Shown here piece by piece: positions 54,724-62,486 of a stretch of DNA of 64,000 nucleotides; position 1 is the stretch's first letter; each line of letters opens with the position of its first letter. Location: assembly GCF_039537705.1 (NCBI RefSeq), contig NZ_BAABBA010000021.1:3853-67852 (forward strand). Reading direction: 5' to 3'. A model generated the notes under the pieces. That model was not told the origin of the DNA. It saw only the letters and a program-made list of their open reading frames with translations, and did no database searches. The position numbers and the translations under genes are program-made. The stretch is from Georgenia daeguensis. Lineage in GTDB: Bacteria; Actinomycetota; Actinomycetes; Actinomycetales; Actinomycetaceae.

Positions 54724-55833
54724 ATGGACAACGCGACGACGACGGGCGGGAGCCGGCACAAGGGCGGCGCCGTGTCCACCGAGGCGGCCGGGTGGAGAAG
54801 GCTATTCATGTCCGGCCCCGTGCCAGCCCCGGTCATCGCCCCAGCGGCCATGATCATGGGGTTGGGCCTCATCATGCTGATCTTCCAGCCCAACTTCTTC
54901 GCCATGGGCAACCTCAAGGCGGTGCTCTTGGATGCCTCCATCGTGGGCATCCTGGCCGTGGGCATGACCGTGGTCATCACGACTAAGGGCATCGACCTCT
55001 CAATCGGGGGCATCCTCATTTTCTCTAGCGTTGTTATGTCCGCGGTGATCAAGGACTTTGGCGCTCCAGCCATCGTCGGTATGGCGGCAGCACTGGTCGC
55101 GGGCTCGATGGCCGGCCTGGTGAACGGTCTGATGATCGAGAAGGTAGGCATCCCCGCCTTCATCGCGACGCTCAGCAGCGAGTTGGTCTGGCGCGGCATC
55201 GCGCTGCTCTATGCCGGCGGTGCGGTGTTCTACGCCTTCCCCGAAATCATCGTCTGGATCGGCAGTGGACGGATCCTCGGCCAGATCCCTGTGCCGATCG
55301 TGCTTATGCTCGGCACCTTCCTGGTGGCCCACATCGTCTGGACATACCGGCGTTACGGCCTTCGGGTGCACTCCGTGGGCGGCGACGAGGAGTCCGCGCG
55401 CCGCATGGGAATCGACGTCGGACGGTACCGCATCGGCGCATACACGCTGATGGGGGCCCTCGCCGGTTTTGCCGGAATTGTCATGACCGGTCGCCTCGAT
55501 GCCGTCGTTGCCTCCGGTGCGGTGGAGATCCTCTTGCTCACCATCGCCGCCGTACTCGTCGGTGGGACGGACCTGTTCGGCGGGCGTGGGTCGATGATCG
55601 GCTCCCTGCTGGGCGCGATTCTGCTGGCGATGATCTTCAACGCGGTCATCCTGCTCGGATTCGACTCCTTCTGGCAGTTCATCATGGCCGGGATCGTCAT
55701 CCTCGTGACGATCGCCATGCACAGCACGGCCGACAAGCGACGGGCTCGCCGCGCGGCCAAGGCCGCAACCAAGCAACGCCTGGCCGAGGAGGACGTCCCC
55801 GTCCCCGCAGCACGCCCCACCGCATCCGTCTGA
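54724..55833 (+). CDS. ABC transporter permease, RbsC/LsrC-type
   Basis: A 369-residue permease of the branched-chain/ribose type. It has 8-10 helices, the TTKGIDLSIGGILIFSSVV motif, and the EAA-like loop GGDEESARRMGIDVGRYRI. E. coli Lsr has two permeases (LsrC and LsrD); here only one exists, so it should act as a homodimer. ATG 54724 follows ACAGGAGG. The N-terminal 30 residues are cytoplasmic and the C-terminal 40 basic. First gene of the operon. Confidence 0.92.
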   Translation: MDNATTTGGSRHKGGAVSTEAAGWRRLFMSGPVPAPVIAPAAMIMGLGLIMLIFQPNFFAMGNLKAVLLDASIVGILAVGMTVVITTKGIDLSIGGILIFSSVVMSAVIKDFGAPAIVGMAAALVAGSMAGLVNGLMIEKVGIPAFIATLSSELVWRGIALLYAGGAVFYAFPEIIVWIGSGRILGQIPVPIVLMLGTFLVAHIVWTYRRYGLRVHSVGGDEESARRMGIDVGRYRIGAYTLMGALAGFAGIVMTGRLDAVVASGAVEILLLTIAAVLVGGTDLFGGRGSMIGSLLGAILLAMIFNAVILLGFDSFWQFIMAGIVILVTIAMHSTADKRRARRAAKAATKQRLAEEDVPVPAARPTASV

Positions 55834-55893
55834 CACCACCGCAACACACCATGAGCGTCCCCATGTGTCGGGACCTGAGAAAAGGGAATGTCA

Positions 55894-57123
55894 ATGAAGA
55901 CTGTCCGCAAGCAGAAGGCCCTTGTCGCAGCCGTGCTCGCCTCCACAATGATCCTCGGCGCCTGCGGGCAGGCCGGGGGTGGCGAAGACTCACCTCAGGG
56001 CGGTGACACCGAGAGTCAGGGTTCGGCGAATGATGGCCGTGGGGTCGGCGACGTCGCGGTCCCCGCAGCGGCGGAGGAGCGCGGGTACTACCACCTCGAC
56101 GAGTGGTGGGAGGCCGCACCGGACGACCAGGCCCGTCATGACGCCTTCATGCAACTCGTCCAGGCCGATGCGGAAGCAAGCAACCTGGAGAGCGACGAGC
56201 CGCTGAAGATCGCCTTCCTATTCCCCAGTCTTGAGCTCTCCGACGCCTGGGGCCGGCTCGGCCTCGCAATCACCGGACGACTGGACGACCTCGGCATCGA
56301 GTACGAGACCACCGAGTTCCTCATCCGGCCCGACGAGCACGACCGACAGGCCACCCAGATCGAGCAGATCATCGCTGAGGCCGACAAGTGGGACTACGTC
56401 GTCGTGGGCCCCTCGGAGTACACGGCGCAGAAGCGCAACCTCGAACGTCTGGCCGAGGCCGTGCCCACGTTGGTGCAGAACATCGTCAACCCGTTCACCG
56501 ACATCACGCCGGGTAGCGAGCCGATCACCCACGTCGGCTTCGACCATTCCGTGGGAGCGCAGGCACTGTGCGAGTGGACGATCGAGCAGACCGGCGGCGA
56601 GGGCGAGTTCGCCCTCCTGCGGTACGTGCCGGGCCTCGTTGACGAACTCCGGAGTGACGTGTTCGCCGAGTGCCTCGAGGAGAACTCCAACATGACACTC
56701 GTCGGTGACTACGAGGCGGAGGGAGACACCGACCAGGCCTACACCGGCACAAACGCCCTCATCGGCGCGAATCCCGACATCGCAATGCTGCACTCCGGCA
56801 GCACCGCGGTGAGCCTGGGGGCCCTCGCGGGCCTGCGCGAGCGCGGCATGCTCGACGACGTGATCGTCAACGGTTGGGGCGGAGGCCAGGACGAGCTCGA
56901 CGCCATCATCAAGGGTGACCTGGATGTCACCGCATTCCGCGTCAACGACGACTGGGGTGTCTCCGTGGCCGAGGCCATCCGCCTCCACGCCGAGGGGCGC
57001 CAGGACGAGATCCCGTACGTCATCGCCGCCACCATCGAGACGGTGGACAAGAGCATGAGCGCGGAGGAGATCGAGGCAAAGACGGACTACGCCTTCCGCT
57101 ACTCCGGCGACATCGACCGCTGA
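55894..57123 (+). CDS. LuxP-like periplasmic-type binding lipoprotein
   Basis: About 409 residues; a lipobox (LGAC, Cys about residue 23) anchors it outside the membrane. The body resembles Vibrio LuxP more than LsrB: KIAFLFPSLELSDAW, VQNIVNPFTD, HVGFDHSVGAQAL, VPGLVDELRSDVF, VNGWGGGQDELDAI, GDLDVTAFRVNDDWG, AFRYSGD. From memory of the LuxP structure, the positions for Ser79, Trp82, Asn159, Arg215, Thr266, Trp289 and Arg310 are kept; Gln77 is Glu and Asp267 is Ala. It probably binds AI-2 or a similar furanosyl ligand and feeds the ABC permease. Confidence 0.85.
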   Translation: MKTVRKQKALVAAVLASTMILGACGQAGGGEDSPQGGDTESQGSANDGRGVGDVAVPAAAEERGYYHLDEWWEAAPDDQARHDAFMQLVQADAEASNLESDEPLKIAFLFPSLELSDAWGRLGLAITGRLDDLGIEYETTEFLIRPDEHDRQATQIEQIIAEADKWDYVVVGPSEYTAQKRNLERLAEAVPTLVQNIVNPFTDITPGSEPITHVGFDHSVGAQALCEWTIEQTGGEGEFALLRYVPGLVDELRSDVFAECLEENSNMTLVGDYEAEGDTDQAYTGTNALIGANPDIAMLHSGSTAVSLGALAGLRERGMLDDVIVNGWGGGQDELDAIIKGDLDVTAFRVNDDWGVSVAEAIRLHAEGRQDEIPYVIAATIETVDKSMSAEEIEAKTDYAFRYSGDIDR

Positions 57124-57204
57124 CCACCGCTCGGGGCCTCCTCCCGGGGCCCCGAGCCCACGCGCTCGTGACCGGGAGGCCACGCGCACTAGAAGGGAAA
57201 TCTG

Positions 57205-57942
57205 ATGCACGTCGAGATGAGGAACGTCTCCAAGAGTTACGGCCACGTCAAGGCCATCGAGGACGTCAACTTCGAGGTACGGCCCGGTGAGGTCATGGCG
57301 CTGGTCGGCGACAACGGTGCCGGCAAGTCCACGCTGATCAAGATCCTCTCCGGGCGGTACAAGCCGGACGCCGGCAGCATCTACGTCGACGGCAAACCGG
57401 TGCAGTTCGAGAGCACCAGCGACGCCCGGGCGCACGGCATCGAGACGCTCTACCAGGACCTGTCCGTCGTCCCGCAGCTGAGCGTTGCGCAGAACTTCTT
57501 CCTGGGCCGGGAGGTGCGAAGCCCGCTGGGCTTCCTGCGCTACGCGGAGATGACCAGGCGCGCCAAGGAGATCATCGATCAGTACTCCGTGCGCCAGGTC
57601 GACGTGAGCCAGCCGGTGATGAACCTCTCCGGTGGTCAACGGCAGATCGTCGCGATGGCCAGAGCTGTTGGCTTCGGCGGGCGCACGATCGTGCTGGACG
57701 AGCCCACCTCGGCACTGAGCCCACGCGCTGCGATGGAGGTTCTCGACGTCGTCCGCACTCTCGCCGAGCAGGGCCTGGGCGTCGTGATTATCACCCACCA
57801 GATCAAGCAGATCTTCGACATCGCCCATCGCCTGACCGTTCTGCGTCACGGGCGCGTGGCCGGGGTCCTCGACACCGCCACCGCGACCGGGGACGAAGTG
57901 GTCAAGCTCATGGTCGGCCTTGACGACTCCATCGCCGCCTGA
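57205..57942 (+). CDS. ABC transporter ATP-binding protein, single domain
   Basis: A 245-residue ATPase. Walker A GDNGAGKSTLIK, Q-loop TLYQDLSV, signature LSGGQRQ, Walker B TIVLDEPTSAL, His-switch ITHQ. Sugar importers of the Rbs/Lsr class normally carry a double-length ATPase of about 500 residues; this is one domain, as in the FrcA type, and should dimerize. GAAGGGAAA precedes the ATG. It energises import of the ligand held by the LuxP-like protein. Confidence 0.94.
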   Translation: MHVEMRNVSKSYGHVKAIEDVNFEVRPGEVMALVGDNGAGKSTLIKILSGRYKPDAGSIYVDGKPVQFESTSDARAHGIETLYQDLSVVPQLSVAQNFFLGREVRSPLGFLRYAEMTRRAKEIIDQYSVRQVDVSQPVMNLSGGQRQIVAMARAVGFGGRTIVLDEPTSALSPRAAMEVLDVVRTLAEQGLGVVIITHQIKQIFDIAHRLTVLRHGRVAGVLDTATATGDEVVKLMVGLDDSIAA

Positions 57943-57976
57943 GCGGCACCAACCATCGAAAGGAAGAAGCCACACC

Positions 57977-58462
57977 GTGAAACGCGGACGAATCCTCAAT
58001 GCCAAGTTGTCCTACGCCATCGCAACGATGGGGCACGACGACCTCATGCTCGTGACCGACGCCGGACTGCCGTTCAAGCACGACGAGCGAGTGATCGACC
58101 TCGCGCTCAGCCCCGACGTCCCCGACCTGTTCAGCGTGCTGCGAGCCATTCGGCAGGAGATGTGGGTGGAGAAGCTGGCCTTCATCAAGGAGGGGGACAA
58201 CCCGAACGTCGTCAACGGCGTGAAGGACATCTTCCCGGATGCTGAGGCCACGTTCGAGCCCAACGACTGGTTCCACCACGCCGTGGACCAGGAGGCGAAG
58301 TGGGTCGTCCGCACGGGCGCATGGACCCCATGGGGCAACGTCGCGCTGTGGTCGGGCATCCCCGCGGTGGAGTGGTTCCGTTCAACGGGAGCCCCGCCGC
58401 CGGCCGAATGGGACGAACGCCTGGAGCGCGCACGCCAGTACGGGCACGTCGGCGTCGAATAG
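57977..58462 (+). CDS. RbsD/FucU-family protein (sugar mutarotase-like)
   Basis: A 161-residue protein: RILNAKLSYAIATMGHDDLM, LVTDAGLPFKHDERVIDLA, KWVVRTGAWTPWGNVALWSG. The His in MGHDD and the Asp in TDAGLP match the catalytic residues of RbsD, which interconverts pyranose, furanose and open sugar forms. It may process cyclic forms of the imported ligand. GTG 57977 has AAAGGAAG upstream. No RbsD-like gene belongs to the E. coli lsr operon as I know it. Confidence 0.85.
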   Translation: MKRGRILNAKLSYAIATMGHDDLMLVTDAGLPFKHDERVIDLALSPDVPDLFSVLRAIRQEMWVEKLAFIKEGDNPNVVNGVKDIFPDAEATFEPNDWFHHAVDQEAKWVVRTGAWTPWGNVALWSGIPAVEWFRSTGAPPPAEWDERLERARQYGHVGVE

Positions 58463-58536
58463 AGGCGGGTAGGGGGCGGGATCGTCGGCCTCCTCACGTG
58501 AGCAGGCCGGGAGTCCGGCCGGGAAGCAGGTGCACC

Positions 58537-59535
58537 ATGACCGGACAGTCCGCCACGGAGTGGGAGTTGGAGGAACAGCTCGTACGGGCGGCGTGGTACT
58601 ACTACGTCGACGAGCTCACCCAGGACGAGATCGCGAAGAAGCTCTCAGTCTCCCGGGCCTCGGCCGGACGGATGCTGGAGAAGGCGCGCCGGGCAGGCAT
58701 CGTCACCTTCACGATCAACTCCGACTACCTGCCGGTCTTCGAGGTCGGACGTCGCCTCATAGAGGTGCACGGCTTGCGGGACGCGCTGGTGATTCCCAGC
58801 GTGGGGGACGCAACCGAGAAGCAGAGCGTGACCAACCAGCGCGTCGCCCGTGGCGGCGCGCAGTACCTCCAGAGCCAGCTCAAGCCCGGACAAACTCTCG
58901 CGATGGGATGGGGCGACACGGTTCGGAAGACCTTCGACCTGCTCCCCACCGACCTGATGACACAGGTCAGCACCGTCACCCTCACCGGTGGTGTCGATGC
59001 CTACGTCACCGCCCTGCGCAAGGTGCGCGGGGTCGGTACCGACGGCGCGGATGACTGGGTCATCCCGACACCGATCCTGGTCTCCAGTCCCGAAATGGCC
59101 CGGGCCTTGTACCAGGAGGACGGCGTCCGGCAGGTGATCGAGCGGGCTCGGGGAGCCGATCACGCCCTGATCGGCATCGGCGCCCTGACCGGTTTCCCCA
59201 CCCTCGCGCAGTTCGGGTACGCCGAGACGGCAGAGCTGCAGCGCTTTGGTGCGGCCGGCGCGGTCGGGGACGTGCTGGGGCTGTTCTACGACAGCCAGGG
59301 ACACATCGTCGACCTGCCGCTGAATGACCGGCGCATCGGAATCGGCATCGACGAGCTCCGCGCGATCCCCAACGTGGTGGGAGTTGCCGGTGGCATGGAC
59401 AAGGTACCGGCAATCCGCGGGGCGCTGGCCGGTGGATACCTGGATGTCCTCGTCACGAGCGAGGAGGTTGCACGCGCCCTCCTGGGGGATGCCACCACAA
59501 CGGACAGCACAGAGATTGAGGAAGCAAGGACATGA
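58537..59535 (+). CDS. lsrR: LsrR-like transcriptional regulator (SorC family)
   Basis: A 332-residue protein. The N-terminal helix-turn-helix is LTQDEIAKKLSVSRASAGRM; the rest is the SorC sugar-phosphate-binding domain, with MGWGDTVRKTFDLL, TLTGGVDAYV and VVGVAGGMDKVPAIRGAL. LsrR represses lsr genes until phospho-AI-2 binds. The operator at 54484-54510 is its likely site. ATG 58537 is preceded by GGGAAGCAGG. The stop overlaps lsrK (ATGA). Confidence 0.9.
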   Translation: MTGQSATEWELEEQLVRAAWYYYVDELTQDEIAKKLSVSRASAGRMLEKARRAGIVTFTINSDYLPVFEVGRRLIEVHGLRDALVIPSVGDATEKQSVTNQRVARGGAQYLQSQLKPGQTLAMGWGDTVRKTFDLLPTDLMTQVSTVTLTGGVDAYVTALRKVRGVGTDGADDWVIPTPILVSSPEMARALYQEDGVRQVIERARGADHALIGIGALTGFPTLAQFGYAETAELQRFGAAGAVGDVLGLFYDSQGHIVDLPLNDRRIGIGIDELRAIPNVVGVAGGMDKVPAIRGALAGGYLDVLVTSEEVARALLGDATTTDSTEIEEART

Positions 59536-61088
59536 GTCACGTCATCGCCATCGATGCGGGCACCGGGTCGGTCCGCGCCGTGCTCTTCGACGCCGAGGGG
59601 CGTCCGGTCACCAGCGCGGCACGGGACTGGCATCACGATCCCGAGCCCGGGGTCCCGGGATCGATGGGGTTCGCCGTAGAACGCAACTACGCCCTGGTGG
59701 TTCAGGTCCTCCGAGAGGTCCTCGCCGCCTCGCCGGTGCCCGCCGCGGAGATCAGCGCGGTCAGCGCAACTTCCATGCGTGAAGGCATCGTGGTGCTCGA
59801 CGCGCAGGGGCGCGAGCTGTGGGCATGTGCGAACGTGGATGCCCGGGCCGGCGAGGAGGTCGCCGAGCTTGCAGCGGCCGGAGACGTCGAGAAGCAGCTC
59901 TACTCCCGGTCAGGTCAGACGTTCGCCCTGGCCGCCCAGCCGCGGCTGCGTTGGCTGGCACGCCACCGTCCTGACCTGTACGACCAGGCCGCCACCGTTC
60001 TGATGCTCAGCGAGTGGGTGCTCTACCGCCTCTGCGGTGAGCTGGCGATCGAGCCCAGCAACGGCTCGACCTCCGGACTGCTCGCTCTTGCCACGCGACA
60101 GGGCGACCCTGACCTGGCCACCCTGTGCGGGCTTCGTGACGACCTGCTTCCCCCGGTGCGGGAATCGGGTGCGCCGCTGGGCACGGTGCACCGGCGCGCG
60201 TCGGCGGACACCTGGCTGAGCACCGACACCCTTGTCGTCGTCGGTGGTGGCGACGCGCAGATGGCCACACTCGGCACCGGACTGGCGGACGCCGGTGAGG
60301 CGATGATCATCGCCGGTACCTTCTGGCAGCAGGAGGTCAACATCGGGCAACCGCTCACCGATCCGCAGATGCGGGTCAGGGTTAACGCCGCCGCGGTGCC
60401 CGGGATGTGGCAGGCCGAGGCGATCGCCTTCCACGCAGGCACAGCAGTGCGGTGGTTCCGCGACACGTTCGCCGGTCCAGAGGTTCGGGCGGCCGAGCAG
60501 GCCGGGCGCAACTCGCTGGACGTGCTCACCGAAGCAGCGGCCGAGGTGCCCGTCGGTGCAGATGGGATCATCCCGATCTTCTCCGACGTCATGAACTACC
60601 GGCGGTGGAAGCACGCGGCACCCTCGTTCCTGAACCTCTCTCTGGACGGTGGACCACGCCTACGGGCCGCAATGTTCCGCTCACTGCTCGAGAACGCCGC
60701 CATTGTCGCCGACGCGAATCTGGCGATGGTGGCCGAGTTCAGCGGCACCCAGCCTGAAGAGGTGGTCTTCGCCGGCGGCAGTGCCAAGAGCAAGGTCTGG
60801 GCCCAGATCGTCGCCGACGTGGTGGGCAGACCACTGCGCGTCCCGGCCGTCACCGAGGCCACGGCGCACGGCACGGCCGCATGCGCGGCAAGCGGCGCTG
60901 GACTCTACGCCACGCCGGCGGCGGCGGCCCGTGCCTGGGTCCGGTGGGACCGCACCGTGGAGCCGTCCGCCAAGAACAACGAGGCCTACGCCTCGGTGAA
61001 GGACCGCTGGCGGCGTGCTTACGCCGCGCAGCGCACGCTGATGGAAGAAGGCCTGACCGTGCCCATGTGGCAGGCCCCGGGTACCTGA
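59532..61088 (+). CDS. lsrK: LsrK-like autoinducer-2 kinase (FGGY family)
   Basis: A 518-residue kinase very close to E. coli LsrK in motif order: VIAIDAGTGSVRAVLFDAEG, SATSMREGIVVLD, ELWACANVDARAGEEV, VVGGGDAQMATLGTGLA, GTFWQQEVNIGQPLTDPQM, IIPIFSDVMNYRRW, APSFLNLSLD, LENAAIVADANL, PMWQAPG. The catalytic Asp is in GGGDAQ. It should phosphorylate the open form of AI-2 (DPD) or a close analogue, trapping it and producing the LsrR inducer. Coupled to lsrR by ATGA. Confidence 0.93.
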   Translation: MSHVIAIDAGTGSVRAVLFDAEGRPVTSAARDWHHDPEPGVPGSMGFAVERNYALVVQVLREVLAASPVPAAEISAVSATSMREGIVVLDAQGRELWACANVDARAGEEVAELAAAGDVEKQLYSRSGQTFALAAQPRLRWLARHRPDLYDQAATVLMLSEWVLYRLCGELAIEPSNGSTSGLLALATRQGDPDLATLCGLRDDLLPPVRESGAPLGTVHRRASADTWLSTDTLVVVGGGDAQMATLGTGLADAGEAMIIAGTFWQQEVNIGQPLTDPQMRVRVNAAAVPGMWQAEAIAFHAGTAVRWFRDTFAGPEVRAAEQAGRNSLDVLTEAAAEVPVGADGIIPIFSDVMNYRRWKHAAPSFLNLSLDGGPRLRAAMFRSLLENAAIVADANLAMVAEFSGTQPEEVVFAGGSAKSKVWAQIVADVVGRPLRVPAVTEATAHGTAACAASGAGLYATPAAAARAWVRWDRTVEPSAKNNEAYASVKDRWRRAYAAQRTLMEEGLTVPMWQAPGT

Positions 61089-61105
61089 GGACAAGGACGA
61101 ACGCC

Positions 61106-61495
61106 ATGGAGACGAGCAAGATCGACGACGCCCCCTACCGTTTCGGGGAGTACGGCCCCGGCTACCTGCTGCGGGGGCCGCGCACCGACATCGGGGTGGT
61201 CCGCCTGCGACCGGGTGACGACGCGTCCAACCACTACCACTCCCAGATCGAGGAGACCTTCATCGTCCTCGAGGGCGAGGCGACGATGTGGGTGAACTGC
61301 ACCGAGCGGTTCACCATGCGTCAGGGCGACGTGCGCCGCTGCGACCCCGGAGAGATGCACTACTTCGTCAACGAGTCCGACGGTGATTTCCGCGCTCTGT
61401 TCATCAAGGCGCCGTACGACCCCGCAGACGGCGTGCAGGTGCCCTGGGTGCCCGGTCAGCCCGTGCCCGAGCCCGCCCCTGCATCTCAGAAATAG
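61106..61495 (+). CDS. Cupin-domain protein of the Lsr-like operon
   Basis: A 129-residue single cupin. Motif 1 is NHYHSQIEETFIVLEGEA (HxH and Glu ligands), motif 2 GDVRRCDPGEMHYFVN with the His ligand. A metal site is therefore complete. In E. coli the step between LsrK and LsrF is done by the ABM-domain isomerase LsrG, which is absent here; the cupin is a candidate substitute. That role is inference. ATG 61106 is 17 bases behind lsrK. Confidence 0.85.
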   Translation: METSKIDDAPYRFGEYGPGYLLRGPRTDIGVVRLRPGDDASNHYHSQIEETFIVLEGEATMWVNCTERFTMRQGDVRRCDPGEMHYFVNESDGDFRALFIKAPYDPADGVQVPWVPGQPVPEPAPASQK

Positions 61496-61541
61496 CCCCC
61501 GGGAACCATCCCGCGCACCGCACCACGAAAGGAACTCATCC

Positions 61542-62429
61542 ATGGCTGACCTCGAAGGCAATCTCGCGGCGAAGAGCTACCACACGGACATCCCTCAGGA
61601 GTCCCACGGCTTCTTCGTCAAGGGCGCCTCGGGCCTCGACTTCGGCATGCAGCACCGCCTGAGCCGGATATTCGACCAGCGGACCGGCAAGACCGTCATG
61701 CTCGCCTTTGACCACGGGTACTTCCAGGGACCGACCAGCGGCCTGGAGCGTGTGGACCTCAACATCGTCCCGCTGATCCCGGACGCCGACGCCCTCATGG
61801 CCACTCGAGGCATCATCCGGACAGTCATCCCACCGGCCGGCACCGGTGCGCTGGTCGTGCGCGCCTCGGGTGGCCCGTCGATCCTCAAGGACCTGTCCGA
61901 CGAGCAGATTGCGATGGACATGTCGGACGCGGCACGGATCGACGCTTCTGCGGTGGCCGTACAGGTCTTCATCGGAGGGGAGAGGGAGACCCAGTCGGTC
62001 CACAACATGACCCGACTGGTGGACGCCGGTCTGCAGTACGGCATCCCCGTTCTCGGTGTCACGGCGGTGGGCCGCGAACTTACCCGGGATGCTCGCTACC
62101 TTGGCCTGGCCACGCGCATCATCGCCGAGCTCGGCGCGCAGATGGTCAAGACGTACTACTGCGAGGAGGGCTTCTCCCAGGTCACGGCCGCCTGCCCGGT
62201 GCCCGTCATCATGGCCGGCGGGAAGAAGCTCCCGGTGCTCGACGCGCTGACGATGGCTCGCAGAGCCGTCGATGAGGGAGCTGCTGGTGTGGACATGGGC
62301 CGCAACATCTTCCAGCGGCAGGCTCCCGAAGCGATGATCAAGGCCGTGCGCGGCGTCGTGCACGACGGGTTGAGCCCCGATGACGCCGCGACGATGTACG
62401 CCGAGCTCTCCGGCGGTGCCCAGGACTGA
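61542..62429 (+). CDS. lsrF: LsrF-like aldolase/thiolase
   Basis: A 295-residue DeoC/FbaB-type barrel that follows LsrF closely: LDFGMQHRLSRIFDQRTGKT, VMLAFDHGYFQGPTSGLERV, TRGIIRTVIPPAG, VAVQVFIGGERETQSV, GAQMVKTYYCEEGF, VDMGRNIFQ. The Schiff-base Lys is in VKTYY. LsrF splits 3-hydroxy-2,4-pentadione-5-phosphate into DHAP and acetyl-CoA. ATG 61542 follows GAAAGGA. A hairpin follows. Confidence 0.95.
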   Translation: MADLEGNLAAKSYHTDIPQESHGFFVKGASGLDFGMQHRLSRIFDQRTGKTVMLAFDHGYFQGPTSGLERVDLNIVPLIPDADALMATRGIIRTVIPPAGTGALVVRASGGPSILKDLSDEQIAMDMSDAARIDASAVAVQVFIGGERETQSVHNMTRLVDAGLQYGIPVLGVTAVGRELTRDARYLGLATRIIAELGAQMVKTYYCEEGFSQVTAACPVPVIMAGGKKLPVLDALTMARRAVDEGAAGVDMGRNIFQRQAPEAMIKAVRGVVHDGLSPDDAATMYAELSGGAQD

Positions 62430-62435
62430 GGCGAG

Positions 62436-62472
62436 GGAGGCCCCGCCCGCCAGCCGGGCGGGCGGGGCCTCC
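62436..62472 (+). terminator. Perfect GC-rich hairpin between lsrF and the aldolase gene
   Basis: GGAGGCCCCGCCCGCC at 62436-62451 pairs perfectly with its complement at 62457-62472 across five bases. It ends only 14 bases before the next start codon, so it can terminate part of the transcripts or lower expression of the last gene. Confidence 0.8.
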
Positions 62473-62486
62473 TTGCTGGAGCGCTC

